Of a stretch of DNA of 64,000 nt, positions 22,814 to 35,800 are shown in pieces. A model generated the notes under the pieces. The model saw only the letters and a list, made by a program, of their open reading frames with translations, did not search any database and was not told where the DNA came from. The translations under genes were made by a program, and so were the position numbers. The first letter of the stretch is position 1, and every line of letters starts with the position of its first letter. Origin of the DNA: Monocercomonoides exilis (lineage: Eukaryota > Preaxostyla > Oxymonadida > Polymastigidae); assembly GCA_001643675.2 (NCBI GenBank), contig LSRY02000002.1:471501-535500 (forward strand), given 5' to 3'.

Positions 22814-23616
22814 GCTTTTTCTACAAAATTTCCATTAGAAAGAATTCCTGATCGTTTCGCAATAATGTTTTAAGAACTCCAGGAATGAATTACTCTCTGA
22901 CTTTGAATTTGAAAAAAAAAAAAACAGGAAACGAACTCACAACTGTTTCAATATTTTTGAATTCGCTTTAATGATAAAATCAATGTTATTGGGCTTGTGA
23001 CAAACATTTTCATGGATGAATCCATTTTCCCCTTAAGAGGATTTTGCTTTTCACTCCTCGCTGATTATTGTTGTTGCTTCTTTTATTCGATTAAGGATTT
23101 TTGGAATTATGGTCACTTTTTCTATGTTTGATTCAATCGCTGCAACACTCTCTTTCAAATAATCTTCAACATTTCGATTAAACACTCCAAATGTTCACAT
23201 TTATTTTTTCGTTTTTCTGTTTTTAAGTGAATAATCTATGTTATTGAATTTTTTGAAAAATTTTCAAAAAAAGTTTCATAATTATTTTTATTATAGAAAT
23301 TCCTTTTGATAAATTTTAAAAAAAATATTTTTTAAATTGAACATGTGTTTCAGATATAAAAATTTTGATCACTTCCGTCAGTAATTTTAAAAACAAGGTC
23401 AGCATTGGTTCTTTTAAAAATTTTTTTCACTGATTTTTTAGTAATTTCGTTAAATTAATCAATTTTTATTAATTTTTTCATTTTATTTTATTCTTCAAAC
23501 TTCACTTTGTAACATGGTGGAAAATACGTGTTTACAATCTTTTTTTGCATAAATCATGAAAACTTTGTTTCACTTACAAATTCAGAAAACTTTTTCACAT
23601 TTCAAAAATAGTAGTT

Positions 23617-23715
23617 CAGTCAAGACCGGATATAATCACGTTAAATACAATCACATTTGTTAATAGTCACAAAAAGTTGTGCAAAATATGATGTGATTAT
23701 GTCCGGTTTAGACTG
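23617..23715. mobile_element. 99-bp MITE-like element with CAGT-starting inverted repeats
   Basis: The left end reads CAGTCAAGACCGGATATAAT. The reverse complement of the right end reads CAGTCTAAACCGGACATAAT. They agree at 20 of the first 23 positions. Ends beginning CAGT and a very short body fit pogo/Tigger-type MITEs, and a decayed pogo-like transposase lies 1.4 kb away. The TA target duplication expected for that group is not present at the flanks (TT and CA), so either the ends have drifted or the class is different. Confidence 0.6.
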
Positions 23716-23987
23716 CAATAGATGAAAACTTCTCAAATTACATAATGATTACACACATCAAAATATTATTCTGAAAAAGCGGACAATATCATGTTTTGTG
23801 ATAAACAAATGAAATAGTGGAACAGTTTTTGTTCCTTTTCAAAAATAAACAAATTGTTATTGAAAATACACTTTTTGAAGATTCAGACAATAGACAGTTT
23901 ATCACAAAATTTTCTTTAGAGTTTAATTTAAATTTGTGCATAATATTTAAAAATCAATTATTTAGACGCCTCGATTACGATAAATAA

Positions 23988-23989
<2 letters not shown>

Positions 23990-24026
<37 letters not shown>
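23990..24026. repeat. 37-nt poly(T) tract
   Basis: An uninterrupted T run, followed by three more T runs separated by AAG or AG up to about 24067. Confidence 0.95.
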
Positions 24027-24033
<7 letters not shown>

Positions 24034-25134
24034 TTTTTAAGTTTTTTTTTTAGTTTTTTTTATTTTTTTAAAATCGAAGAAATTTATTGACACTTGAATA
24101 AATACATTTTTTTGCATATCCTGTTTCATACGGATGTGAAATGGGATGATTAAAGGCATCCTGTTGAAATTCAATCAGCAATTGGTTAATAATAATATAA
24201 AAAAATTAATTTATAAATTCATTTGGGGGAAAATACGGACTTTCAAGCTTTTTATTCCAATGCATGTGAATTTTTTTCACTTATAACATTTATTAACTTA
24301 ACCTGATTTCAAAACAAATTATATTTTCATATCTCTTAACAAACACCATTGATATAATAACATTATGTTTTGCTTCCTCAAACGTATTTCAATAAATAAA
24401 CCCATTTTTTTTTAAAAATTTTTGAATCACTATAAGTTCATCTTTGGTTCAAATTTTTCAATGAAAATGCCTAAAGCAAAAAATTTTACTCCAATTGACG
24501 TACAAAAATGAAAATTTTCATTTTTCATTGAAATTAATCATTAAATATTAAATAAATTGGCATTATGATCATATCCCAAAAAATTTATCAAGAATAAGAA
24601 AGTTGCTGGAAAGTCTTCTGAGGGTCATCAAAAGCTGTTGGAGGAGATGCTATAGTTCGACTGGAGACAATTAATGAATCCGCTTGAGTGAATGGAAAAA
24701 ATTGAAAACGATGGAGTTGTGAATATTGAGCTGTTCATGTCGTGGATGGATTCAACAGCAAAATATTTGGAAAAATTAGAATCTAACTTGCTATGAAAAC
24801 TGTTCGGAAAGAAAGATTGACTTCAAAAGTCGGAAGATTTACTGTTGTTATTGGCGAAAAAGAACAAGCTGATTTTGATGAAACAAAAATAGAAACACAA
24901 TCTGGAACAAGCTTGACCGTCAAGAAAATGCGTGAACTGATTTGTATTAACATTTTTTGTAATGCATTAATAAAAACAAATTCGATTGAAAATGTTGTTT
25001 ATGATAAAAAACACAGAAAACTCTTCCGATATTACAGTTACTGCTTCCGTTTCCAAAGACTTCATTAAAAGATTGCCCGAATTGAAGACTTCAAAGTCAA
25101 AAATTGCAAATGCGAACAAGTGGCAATATTTTTC

Positions 25135-25850
25135 CAACAAGTTTAAGTGCTGAGGAATAACATGCTGTTTGGAATGCAATAGACAAATAATTTCAGCAAT
25201 GTCCTGATCTTCAAATTAGACAAGGTTTCGCTCAAGACACCAAACAGCTCCAATCAAAATGTTGTGCATCCAGTTAATGCAAAACCCTGTTTTGCAAAAT
25301 CTGCTGCACGAATGGTAAATTCTTCGTTGAATGCGGCTGTTGCTGCTGATGGTTAATCACTTCCTTCAGTGATTCTGTGGCCAAATCTCTAATTTCCTGT
25401 CCATTCGAAGCCTCTTCAATCTTCAAATCTTGAGATTTGACCGAACAAATGCGGATGGATGGAATCTTCAACATTTAGGAAGTATGCACTTTCAATACTT
25501 CTCCCTTCAATCAAAGAAAGAAGGCAACGCATGTCACTCAACGAATTTAACTGCTTGCTTCTGATTGAATTCTATATTTCTCGAACAGGTCCAACAATCA
25601 AGTAAGAATTCAAAAAAGAAAACGTTGATGTTGTGATATTCGTCCATCACAGCACACTCACATGTCAGCCACTGGACCGAGGCGTATTTGCAGTTTTGAA
25701 GTCTGAGATGAGTTCACAGTTCGATGCACCTTTTCGTCTTCTTCAACTGTGAAAAGAACAGCTCTGCATGAAGCTCTATAGCAATCAATTCATTTGGCAC
25801 AATCACCTTCAGTCATCAAAATATCTTACGAATGAATGCGGCTTTCTTAA
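25135..25850 (+). pseudogene. Decayed pogo/DDE_1-type transposase
   Basis: From about 25201 one frame (frame 1) reads as a DDE_1 transposase broken by stops. There is an IFNLDE-like 'IFKLDKVSLK' (first catalytic Asp), then VVHPVNAKPCFAK, then AAVAADG followed by a stop and SLPSVIL, then CGWMESSTFRKYALSILLPS. Next is LLIEFYISRTG, matching the 'LLILDGHSSR' block with the second Asp lost. Then comes VDVVIFVHHSTLTCQPLDRG followed by VFAVLKSEM, the HxxHLxQPLDxGVF block. Stops fall inside the domain at about 25354, 25390, 25438, 25603 and 25750, so it is dead. The 5' part (25135-25200) is in other frames. Such transposases use TA targets and CAGT-type ends. Confidence 0.78.
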
Positions 25851-27219
25851 GGACTCGTCTGGGCCAGATCTGATGCAGCTTTCTCCTTCATAGACTTATT
25901 ATCTTCCTTCTCATAAAAATCGATTTGACTCCCAAGGAAAGAAAATAACTAAAGAAAAGTTACTTAATGAGTGGGATGATTATTGGGAAAAGAAAAGCGA
26001 AATGGAAAATGAAAAAAAAAAAAAAACATTTCCGATGAAGGAAATATAGAAAAAATGAATATCACAAAAAAAGCTGTAAAGGTAGTTCATAATTCTTCAA
26101 GATGAAAACGATAAGGAGATAGAATCATCTGAAGAAATTGAAAAAAAAAATTAAAAAAAAAAAGAAATTAAGAAAAAGAAAAGTCATTTGCATATTTGAT
26201 TCAAGTTTTGTATTTTTTTAATTTTTTCAACATTTTTTCATTTCAAAAAAATTTGTTTTTAACAAAAGAAATTGGAAATATAAAAAATATGACACCATCC
26301 ATAAACTTTCTCGATGATAATTTTATTAACAAAATACAATATATTTTGAATAATAAATGGTGTTAATGGTTAACGTTTACAAAAAAATATAGAAAATAAA
26401 AATATATATGAAGTTTAATAAAAATGAATGATTCACTTATAAATATATATAAGTTTTATTTGCAAATTGAATATATATTAGAATTATCTTCATTTTATGT
26501 TGCGCTTTGAAAGAAAATTTCATAAAAGTTATCGAGTATTATTGATTAATTTTTCTGCAGAATCTTCATTTTCAAAGCCATTTTCTATGAAAGAAAAATC
26601 TGATTTTTTTTTGGAATAATTCACACTTAAGAATATAACTCAATCAAACAATATTCACATTCAGAAATTAAATTGCTAATTCCAAAATTGATTTGTTTTT
26701 GGTGAATAATTCAATAAAATAGAAATTTCGAAATTGACTTGTAAATTTTCAATTTTGAATTATTTTTGGAGCGATTAGAGATAAAATAAAGATATAAGAA
26801 TTAGATGTAAATGAAGTAACACTCTGTCAACACAATCAAAAACGTAAGAAAATCGAAAGCATTTGAATTCTATGAAAAACCAAAAACATAAAATAATTAG
26901 TTAAGAATTTCATAATTCAAATGAAAAACATTTAAAATCAGAGACATTAAAGTTGAAAATTTAGCTATTGAAACAAAAAAAGAATGGGAAGATTAATAAA
27001 TAATGAAAGAAATAATTTCCACATCTGATTAAAACGAAAAATTTCAACAAATATTTTAAAATAGGTCAATATTAATTTACATTTCTCTTGAGTTTGTAAG
27101 ACAAAAGATTCGATGGATCAAACAGCCAAAAAAACAAGCAACTATTCATTGCACACTAATTTTTCATAATAAATAATCATAAATAGCAGAAAAATGTTAT
27201 TTATTCCCTTCATCGTAAT

Positions 27220-27245
27220 AAAAAAAAAAAAAAAAAAAAAAAAAA
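27220..27245. repeat. 26-nt poly(A) tract
   Basis: An uninterrupted A run about 150 bp downstream of the 3' end of the minus-strand transporter gene. Confidence 0.95.
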
Positions 27246-27392
27246 CAGAACAGAAAAAGAATCCATAAATAAATATTAATAAATTACTTTGTATAGAAAA
27301 GGATTAAAAGATAAGTTGTGTCTGTTCATACATACTTTTCAAACAGATTCAGAAATATAAGAACAACCTCATAATTGAAACCAGGAGAAGTG

Positions 27393-29711
27393 TTATTGAG
27401 AAGAGAATATGAACTGCATAATAAAGATGGAAAGTCCATACAAAATAAGGCCAATGTGGATAATCAGCGAGAACACCATTTTGGCCTTAGATGGCCTGGA
27501 AGGTCCTCCTACAAGATTAAGTATATATATCATTTATGAGAAGAAAATGTTTAACCATATAAACATCATTAAGTTTAAGAAAATAAATAAATTTAAGTCA
27601 AATATAAGATACTCGAGTAATAACCGATATTCATACCATTTGATAAAGCAAGCATAGATGGAGTGAAGATAGATGAAGGATACAAAGTGAAATCTCCTTT
27701 ATGCCCCTTCACAACACGAATCATCTCAATCAGACAAGGAAGTGTGTATATGTATATGAACCTTTGAACAGAAGAAATATCGTCAAATAATAAAAATAGA
27801 AACAAAAATGCAATAATTATTTAATATTTCTTTCATCAAACATCTCACAAATATAATACAAACCCACAAAACGATCCCGCAAATCTCAGCACAGTTCCAA
27901 CTTTTGGATAAAATACAGCAAACAACGTTGTCACACTCATAAAGAAGATAGATGCTGGAACAATATGGATCCAGAAATTCAACGTAGGTTCTTTCTGCTT
28001 CTGCCTTTGTGGACGTACAATTGGCTTGTGAAGAGAAGACAAAGCATGTCCATCGTCTGAAGCATCAGAATCAGAAGCAGCAGGCGAAGCAATTGGTTGT
28101 TCGTGAGGTGACATAAGACTTGTATCAGACGAGGACTGAGATTGATATCCTGTCTCGTAGCTTTGTTCGATTTCACTATTTTGGTAGCTTCTTTCCTCTT
28201 TTCTCAGCAGCTGCTTTGTATCGTCAAAGTCCTCCTCTTCTTCATTTCTCTTTTCTCCCATCGCTGCATTTTCGCTTGCTGCGTTCTGCTGCTCCATCCG
28301 ATCTTTATCTGTGTCGCTGTCATTCACCGACGAAAACGAATGTGGTGGCTTTCGATCATAAGGCACAACTGTCGTGGTTGTGAGAGTCATTTTCGGAGCA
28401 GATTCCACATTGGAGGAAGCATAAGATGCTGAAGTGGACGAAGAGCCGAGAAGATGTGTACGCTCTTCAGAAGAAGGTTCAAACGGAGAAGAAGAAGGCG
28501 AAGTGACAGGTGAGGAAGACGGTGAAAGTGTTGATGACTTGGCATCTTTGTCTTTTCCCTCAAAGCCACCTGTTTCCAGTCCCTCTCTTTCTGCTCTCTC
28601 GCGTGCTTCTCTTTCTTTTCTCTCCTTCCGCTCTTTCCTTTCCTTTATTCTCTTCCGCTTGGCCGGTGAGCACTTCTCAAAGCCAGTTCCGCACTGCACC
28701 CACGAAGCAGGGAAAAAGGTTGAGAAAAACGCCACACGCATTGTTCTATGCATAACAGGAAAACACACAAGCATTTGCAGTGTTAATGCAACACGAGCAA
28801 TAAAAGCAGGAATGTTTGTTGAAGAAAACACAAGAAGATAATTATCCACAATTGACTTGATTTCTGGCGGATCTGTGTTGGGATCTTTGAATGTGTGATA
28901 TCCCAAATACCCACTCACCCCAACGAGAATGTAAATTAGAATGTCCACAGTAAATCCCAAGAATATATCGCGGGTATTATGTTTTGGATTTGCTGGATTC
29001 AAGAAAAGGCTTGGAACGATATTATGTATAAAAAAAGACATTGACAACACCCCAATCGACGCAGGAAAATGGTCATCAGCCATTTCTAAATCTTTTGTTT
29101 GTATTCCATCAGGAGGCATAAATCCCGTAACAATGACTATTCCAGATACTATGATAACAGCAAAAATTCCTAACGATGACAAACGTATAATAACTGATGG
29201 ATTAGGAATCATAACAAGTGGAAGAAGCATAGCCGTAATACATAGTGCAGAAATTTGCGTCGTCCACCAATCTGGGGGTGTTGTTTTTGCAAAGACAAAA
29301 ATTGCTGAAACAACCTGATGAAAGTTTTGTGACAAAAATATGTGGAATGCTATTTGAGCAACCAGTAAAACAAGAATTGAAACAAATTGAGCTAAATAAA
29401 AGCTCCAAGGTCCGAGCACCTCTTTGCATCTGTAAGAAAAATCGTAATGTCCACCACTATTCTTTAAAACTAAAGTTGATGTGTAGCACGAAACATAGCC
29501 AGATAAAAGAACTAAAATAATTCCAAGCACTAGCCCTGCCTGGTTTATAACTTAAAAAAGATAATTACATTATAAATAAAGAAGCAACCAAACCCCATGG
29601 AAGTGCAATGATGGTTGAACCAATCATCACTGTTGCAAGTGAAAAAATGCTTGTAAAGCTTCCTTGCTTTTTATTTGGTTTTTCTTCTTGAAGTAAAAGA
29701 AGGGAGCTCAT
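27393..29711 (-). CDS. Amino-acid transporter of the AAAP (SLC36/SLC38-like) family, 4 exons, 681 aa
   Basis: Exons 29711-29594, 29550-27864, 27761-27637 and 27508-27393 join in phase. The first membrane helix spans the first intron and reads MIGSTIIALPWVINQAGLVL, the family hallmark (GxxIxxLPxxxxxAG) of helix 1 that binds substrate. About ten further hydrophobic helices follow, the last in exon 4 (FSLIIHIGLILYGLSIFIM). Between the later helices is a long cytoplasmic insertion at about residues 340-560, first Lys/Arg/Glu-rich (repeats of KERKE), then Ser/Thr/Pro-rich and acidic. Substrates of the family are neutral amino acids, with H+ or Na+ coupling; the substrate here cannot be read. It could act at the plasma membrane or a lysosome-like compartment. 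It is divergent from eIF3h. Confidence 0.9.
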
Positions 29712-29860
29712 CTTCAATCAAAAACAATGTCCGGATTACGAGAAATAAAAATGACGAGATGATCTTAAACCCACCGTTTGAATTAATAAAAGATAAAAAA
29801 GTGTGAATATAACGTTTTTCACGTGGATATTGATTATTTTGTTTGTTTAAAAATTACAGA
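29712..29860. promoter_or_regulatory. Shared upstream region of transporter and eIF3h
   Basis: 149 bp lie between the two divergent start codons, so both core promoters must be here. No named motif can be asserted. Confidence 0.45.
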
Positions 29861-31334
29861 ATGTCAAAAAATCTTCTAAAAGCAGTAGAGAATGGTGTTA
29901 TTAATGAAATAACCATTGATGGAACAGTTATTCTGCAAATCATCAAACATTCTGTCGAGCACAATTCAAAATTTGTTTCTGGCGTTCTTACTGGATTTGT
30001 CTCAGAAGACTCCATTGATATTTCAAATTCATATCCATATCTAACAGATACTGCCGATCCGGAAAAGGTGAGCGAATATACAAAGCGATGTCATCTTCGA
30101 CTTGAGGGATCTGATTATGATTTTGAACCAGTTGGTATTTACATAACTTCAAGCTATTCTGATTTTATCTCAGAAAAGATTATCAACACAATCTCCGCAA
30201 ATGAGCAAACTGTCAAAAAATGTGCATTTTTAGTTTACGATCCACAAGAAACAAGACTTGTATGTAACTTCAAAAGATTATTTTTTATCTGCATAAATAT
30301 TTAATTTCATATTAGGGACGACTCTCATTAAAAGCGTATCGATTAGCTCGTCCATTTCTCAAGGCAGACGCAAATCGATGTAATGCTCAAGAAACGTTTG
30401 CCCTTTTTTATATGCCAGATTGAAATATTATTTTTATTTAACTTTTTTTAAAAGTATATTACAAGCTAAATATTCAGATGATTTATTTGAAGCATTGCCA
30501 CTCAAAATCACAAACATTGATTTTGTTAAAGCATATCTGATGCAACTTCGTTGCGAAGAGTATTCAACCACACTTCACCACCTCACAGAAGATCAATCAT
30601 CGTCATCTTCTTCATCTAAGTCGTCGCAATCACCCTCAAACGTTCTCTCCATCTCTTTCTCTGATGCCGATTTTGCAGCGCTTACTCTGGAGAAAGGATC
30701 CCAAATCCATCATAGGATGGAGTTACTCTCGTCTGCATCAGAGAACTTGGCCACAGAAGAGACAAAGTTCACAAGCTATCACAGATTGCTGTCAAGGCAC
30801 CGTTTATATCAGGAGAAAAAGCGACAAGAGGCTGCGAATCCATCTTCTTCGCAGTCGAAGGAGAAAGACATGAAGTTTGTGATTAAGGAGCCCTTCTGTG
30901 TGAAGTCTGTGATGATCAAAGAACAAGTGCACCACCACGCACAACGAGCAAGCGAGCTGACGAAGCAATCATATGCTGTGATTAATGCGTTGGATGAGAT
31001 CCAGAAAGCACTTCGGAGGAAAGGGATGGGAGAGGAAGAGGAGCAAGAGAGCGAGGACAAAGAGAAAGCAGCACAAGAGAAAATTATGGAGAAAGACGAA
31101 GAAGGCGATGAAGAAGGTGACGTGGCTGTGGAGGTTGGAGTGGAGGTTGGAGAGGTTGATGACGAGGACCACGCGATTTTGCCTCAGATTTCTGGAGAGG
31201 AAGAAGGAGATGACGAGTTTCCATTGGGAATAGCTGATCCAACTGCTACGCTTCTGGAGAATGAAGATGCTGATGTTATTGAGCCTCTTCTTTCTACGTC
31301 TACAATTTTGGAAGGAGCAACACTTGAACCATAA
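29861..31334 (+). CDS. EIF3H: Translation initiation factor 3 subunit h (3 exons, 452 aa)
   Basis: Exons 29861-30259, 30316-30395 and 30455-31334 join in phase. The N-terminal MPN domain reads ITIDGTVILQIIKHSVEH and VLTGFVSEDSIDISNSYP, matching the eIF3h pattern VQIDGLVVLKIIKH...GxLLGL...LEITNCFPFP. It continues FLVYDPQETRL, then GRLSLKAYRLARP (human GSLSLKAYRLTP). As in eIF3h, the JAMM zinc ligands of active MPN proteases are absent. The C-terminal half keeps the family's helical layout but carries Ser-rich and strongly acidic tracts, so it is longer than human eIF3h (352 aa). The second donor is GTTTGC inside what would otherwise be a longer open frame ending at a false TGA (30421). Start chosen at 29861 because homology begins just after it. 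Confidence 0.93.
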
Positions 31335-31974
31335 ACATGCTTATGCATTGTGGCTGTTCTTTTGTTGTTCTTTTCTTTCTTTCATTCTTCTTCATACTCA
31401 CCTTTCTTTACTCTTTTCTAAGCCTTTTTTTTTAGCTTTAATTTTTGATGGCTTTTCCCAATTCATTGACTTAATTAAACAATTTACATGGAAGAAGATT
31501 TTTTTCCCCCAAAGAAAATGAAGCTCTTGAAAAAGCGATGCATTCACTTATGATTGAAAATGATTCAAACAATCTTTTTTTAAAAAAAATCGACAAACAA
31601 ATGAATGAAAAAAAGTATATGTACCATAAAAACATTGTTAATGAATGTGCTTTTAGAGGATGTTCTGCTTGACTCAAACTCAATTTATAAGCAGAACTTA
31701 AAAAAAAGAAAAAGAAAAAGAAAAAGAAAAGGATAAGAATATTAAAATTAAAAAAAGAGAGATCTACACACAAAATAAATATGTACGAAAAGAACAGACA
31801 AAAACAAGTGAAATTCCACAAAAGCACAGATTCAAGTGATGATGCTTTACAAGGAGTATTCACAACTATTTTTTTAAATGATCGATTTATTCAGATATAT
31901 ATATTTTTTTTAATTGCAAAATTGAAGCAAAGAAAAGAAACGAGAATTTGAAATATAAAATTTAAAACAAAAGA

Positions 31975-32010
31975 AGAAAAGAAAAGAAAAGAAAAGAAAA
32001 GAAAAGAAAA
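31975..32010. repeat. (AAAAG)n microsatellite
   Basis: At least seven consecutive AAAAG units, read directly. Confidence 0.9.
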
Positions 32011-32084
32011 TGAAATATTCAACAAAAGAAGGAGAAAAATAGCAAACAAAAATGAATATTTGAGCTCAACAGACAAATGAACTG

Positions 32085-32119
<35 letters not shown>
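32085..32119. repeat. 35-nt poly(A) tract
   Basis: An uninterrupted A run. Confidence 0.95.
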
Positions 32120-32121
<2 letters not shown>

Positions 32122-32862
32122 AAATAATCTTTAAAAATAAACATTTTTATTGTTATAAATAAAATCATCTGTTATAACTTCTAAAATTGCATCAATAAAT
32201 TTGATCATTTAATAAAAACAAACAAATAAGCAATACAAGAAAAAAGTTATTAAAATGCAAACAAAACAGCATTATGAAAATATCTGAACAATGAAAAAAG
32301 TAAAAAAAGCAAAAGCAAAAACAAAAGACGTTGCTATGGACAGACAGATGAAGAATTGCCATCAGTTATAAAACTTAAAAAGAACATACACTCTGCATAT
32401 GGCGTTGATGCACAAGGCCATATGTTCAAAGCAACGAAAGAGAAAAGAATGAAAAATAAAATAAAATAAAATATAAAATAAATATAAAGAAGAAAGAGAA
32501 AAATCATAAAAAATAAAAAAAAACTGGATAAAAGGAATAAAAACAATAAGCAACCATTCACAAACTTTGACTGCAACACTCATTAACGTGTCAATGCAGA
32601 TGATATTTTCAATGAAACAGGCAAAAAGAACAAGCTTTATTCTTTTTGAACTTTACACCTCATTTATCTCAAAATTCATCTGCATTCAATTGCAATCCAA
32701 CAAACAAACAAGCAAGTAACCAAGCAAACAAATAAATAAAACCTTCTTTTTTATCTTTTATCTTTTTTCTGTTTTCTTTTTTCTTTTTTCTTTTTTCTTC
32801 TTTCTTCTTCCCTTCCTCCTTCACATCCGCTTTCACTCATTCAACACCCTCCTATTTACTCT

Positions 32863-35800
32863 TCATTCTTCCACCATCACAACATTCCCTGTATTCCCTG
32901 TATTCCCAGTATTCATCGAATTCATTGAATTCCCCACAGCTCCCTTCGGCTTCGGCGGCGGCGGCCTCTTTGGCGGGCTGAATATCGCCGAAGACGTCAC
33001 ACTCGGTATTTCCTCCTCGCTATTTCTCCGAGACGGCGGCGGCTGTGGCGGGCCCCGCAGCTTAATCTCTGCGATTTCCTTTTCTCTTTTGCTCTGCTGC
33101 TCTTTCTGCTTCTCCTTTTGCTTCTGCAGCGCCTTCTGAATCTCCTTCCTCTCTTCTTCTTCTGCCATCCTCCTCTTCTTCCCTTTCTCGTCTCTCTCAT
33201 CGTCAAATGGCTTGATATTCTTCCAGTCGAGCTTCAAATGAGACAGCACACGTTCCCACAGCTTCGCATTCGGCGGTGGAATAAAAGGATTCCGGAGAAA
33301 CGGAGAAACTGGCGGGGTGGACACGGGCAGTGCGAAGGGATAGACTGATTTCTTCGTGTTTGTATTTGCATTTGGATTTGTTTTTGTCTGAGGGGAAAGA
33401 AGAGCAATGGAAGGGATGCTTTCATCAGAGAGAGGAATGTCTTCATCGTCTGCAATGTCAACTGAGGAATAGAGAGAGGACAAGGGAAGGAGATGTGGTG
33501 TGCTTGATGAAGAAGAGGAAGAGGAAGAGGAAGAGGAAGAGGAAGAGGAAGAGGAAGAGGAAGAGGAAGAGGAAGAGGAAGAGGAAGAGGAGGAGGAGGA
33601 AGAAGGAGAAGAAGAGGAAGATGAAGAAGGCGATAAATTATTGACAGGAAGAGAAGGAGAAGAATCTTTTGCAGAAGGGCTGGTGAGTGAATTGTGAGCA
33701 GATGACTCAGATGAAGCAACAGGAGTGGAAGGCAAAGAGGCAGTTGAATCAACTGGAAGAGTTGAACTGTTCAAAGAAGAAGAAGAAGAAGAAGAAGAAG
33801 AGGAGGAGGAAGAAGAAGAAGAAGATGATGAATCAGATGATGTTGAAGAAGAACGTGCTTGTGAAGGTGAAGGAGAAAGTGAAAGATGATTTGACGAAAG
33901 AGAAGAAGGCGAAACTTGTGCGATCTGAACGACCGGCGGAGGAGATGACTGAACAGAAGAAGAAGAAGAAGAAGAAGAAGATGATGATGATGATGAATTC
34001 AATGAAGAAGAAGAAGCATTATCATTATCATTATCATAAGCATTTGTATCAGAAGACGTTTCTGATGAGTTCAATGAAGAATTTCTTGTTTCCTTCAGAG
34101 AAGATGATCTTGCAACAGAAGGAACAGGAAGTGAACACAAATTCAGCTGTCCCAGTTGTTGCTGCTGCTGTTGTTCTTGTTGAGTGGCTGAGAGTTCAGG
34201 CAATTCATCAAAGACTGAAGAAGAAGAAGAAGAAGAAGAAGAAGAAGAAGAAGAAGAAGAAGAAGAAGAAGAAGATGATGATGATGATGACAATGATTTA
34301 ACATCACTCACAAGAGCAGGTGGATAAGGTGATGATGCATCTGAAGAAGAAGAAGAAGAAGAGTAAGGCGAAACAGAACGAGAAGCGTGATATGAATTAG
34401 TGTTATTATTATTATTAACACTATTATTACAAGCATTATCATTTGTGCTATTATTACTGTTACTATTACTATTATTATTAGCTTCACAGCTAGCAGAGAG
34501 AGTGCGCGTGTGAGTGTGGAGAGGAAGAGAGCGAATGACTGGAATGGCTGAAAGAGCAGGAGAAGAAGAGAGGCTGAGGCTGTGTGGAGTGGATGAGAGG
34601 GAGGAAACTGAAACTGAATCTGAAACAGAATCTGAATCTGACTCGGAAGATGAATTAGAAATGGAAGAAGGAGAAAGAGGAGAGGAGGAAGAGGAAGAAT
34701 TACTTGATGCAATTGGAGTGGAAGTTATATCAAGTGTTGTGGTTGATGAAGATGAAGAAGGAGAAGAAGGAAGAGAATAGTTTTGTGTCTGGTGTGTGTT
34801 CAGAGCAGAGAAAGAAGGCCTGCCTTGCAAAGAGATAGAACGAGGAACAGAAGGAGAAGCAGTTGAAGAAGAAGAAGAAGAAGAAGAGGAGGAGGATGAA
34901 GAAAAGAATGAAGAAGACGAAGGAGAAGACGAAGGAGAGGAAGAAGAAGAAGAGGAAGAGAAGGAAGAGAAGGAAGAAGAATGAGAATGGGCAGAGTTGC
35001 TTCTGAAAGGGATGGAACGCAAAGAAGGGCTGCGAGGTGTGGAAGAGGCAGTGATCAGAGGAGCAGCAGAAGACAAGAAAGAGGAAGGAGAAGGAGGAGA
35101 TGAGACAGAAGAAGAAGAAGAAGAAGAAGAAGAAGATGGAGAAGGAGAAGAGGAAGGAGAGGAGGAGGAAGAAGAAGCAAAAATCGACGGAGATGATGAT
35201 GGTGAAGAAGATGGCGAAGAAGAAGAAGATGATGAGGAAGAAGAAGAAAGCGCAGGCGAATGAACAGCCGATGCAAAAGGAATGCTCCTCAACATTGGCG
35301 AGTTTGCCCTGGATGAAGTGAAAGAAGCAGAAATGGAGCTGTTTTGCTCAGACGAAAGGAACGAGGAAGGAGAAGGAGGATTGGAAGAGTTAGAGAACGC
35401 AGGTGATGCTGTTGATGATAATTGTGTTTGGGATGGAGAAGAAGAGGGAGAAGAAGAAGACATAGAGTTATTTGGTGAAGCAACTTCATTCGCCTCCTTA
35501 ATTTCCTCTTTACCCCGTTCATTCCTTTCATTCCCTCCATTCATTTCTCCCTCCTTCCCCTCCTTCCCTTCCTCCCTTTCCGCTTCAAACAGCATCTCCC
35601 CCTTTCTCGCTGCTTCCAGCACTGCCCTCGCCGTGCCGCTGTTGAAGTCAGGTGCCGAGTACATCTGCTTCAGAGCATCGCTCGCTTTCGTCAGCTGCGC
35701 TATCTCGTCCAGCTGCGGCTGAATCTGCTGCAGTGTGAACAGATCCTCCATCAGCTTCAACGACCACGTCGAAGACGGTGGCTGGAACGTGGAGAAGGGA

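Larger units (their letters stand above)
22182..27392. other. 5.2-kb AT-rich gene desert with transposon remains
   Basis: No intact gene is seen. It contains long T and A runs, a 99-bp element with inverted ends (23617-23715) and a decayed transposase (about 25135-25850). The segment 24590-25130 looks formerly coding (mixed codons, short open frames such as 24793-25068) and may be the broken 5' part of that transposase. 26200-27210 is plain A/T-rich sequence. Confidence 0.6.
31335..32862. other. Intergenic region of simple repeats between convergent genes
   Basis: No gene is seen. It holds A/G simple repeats: AAAAAG-type at 31700-31731, (AAAAG)n at 31975-32010, and poly(A) of 35 nt at 32085-32119. 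T/C-rich tracts follow near 32745-32850 beside the RhoGEF 3' end. Small open frames here are Phe- or Lys-rich artefacts. Confidence 0.7.

Noticed and set aside
22651-22851. Poly-Phe open frame
   Set aside because: It is produced by the poly(T) tract.
25274-25474. 66-codon minus-strand open frame
   Set aside because: It overlaps the decayed transposase, which is clearly readable on the plus strand.
33500-35263. Glu-rich plus-strand open frames
   Set aside because: They are the complement of poly-Ser codons in the minus-strand RhoGEF and have no non-repetitive content.
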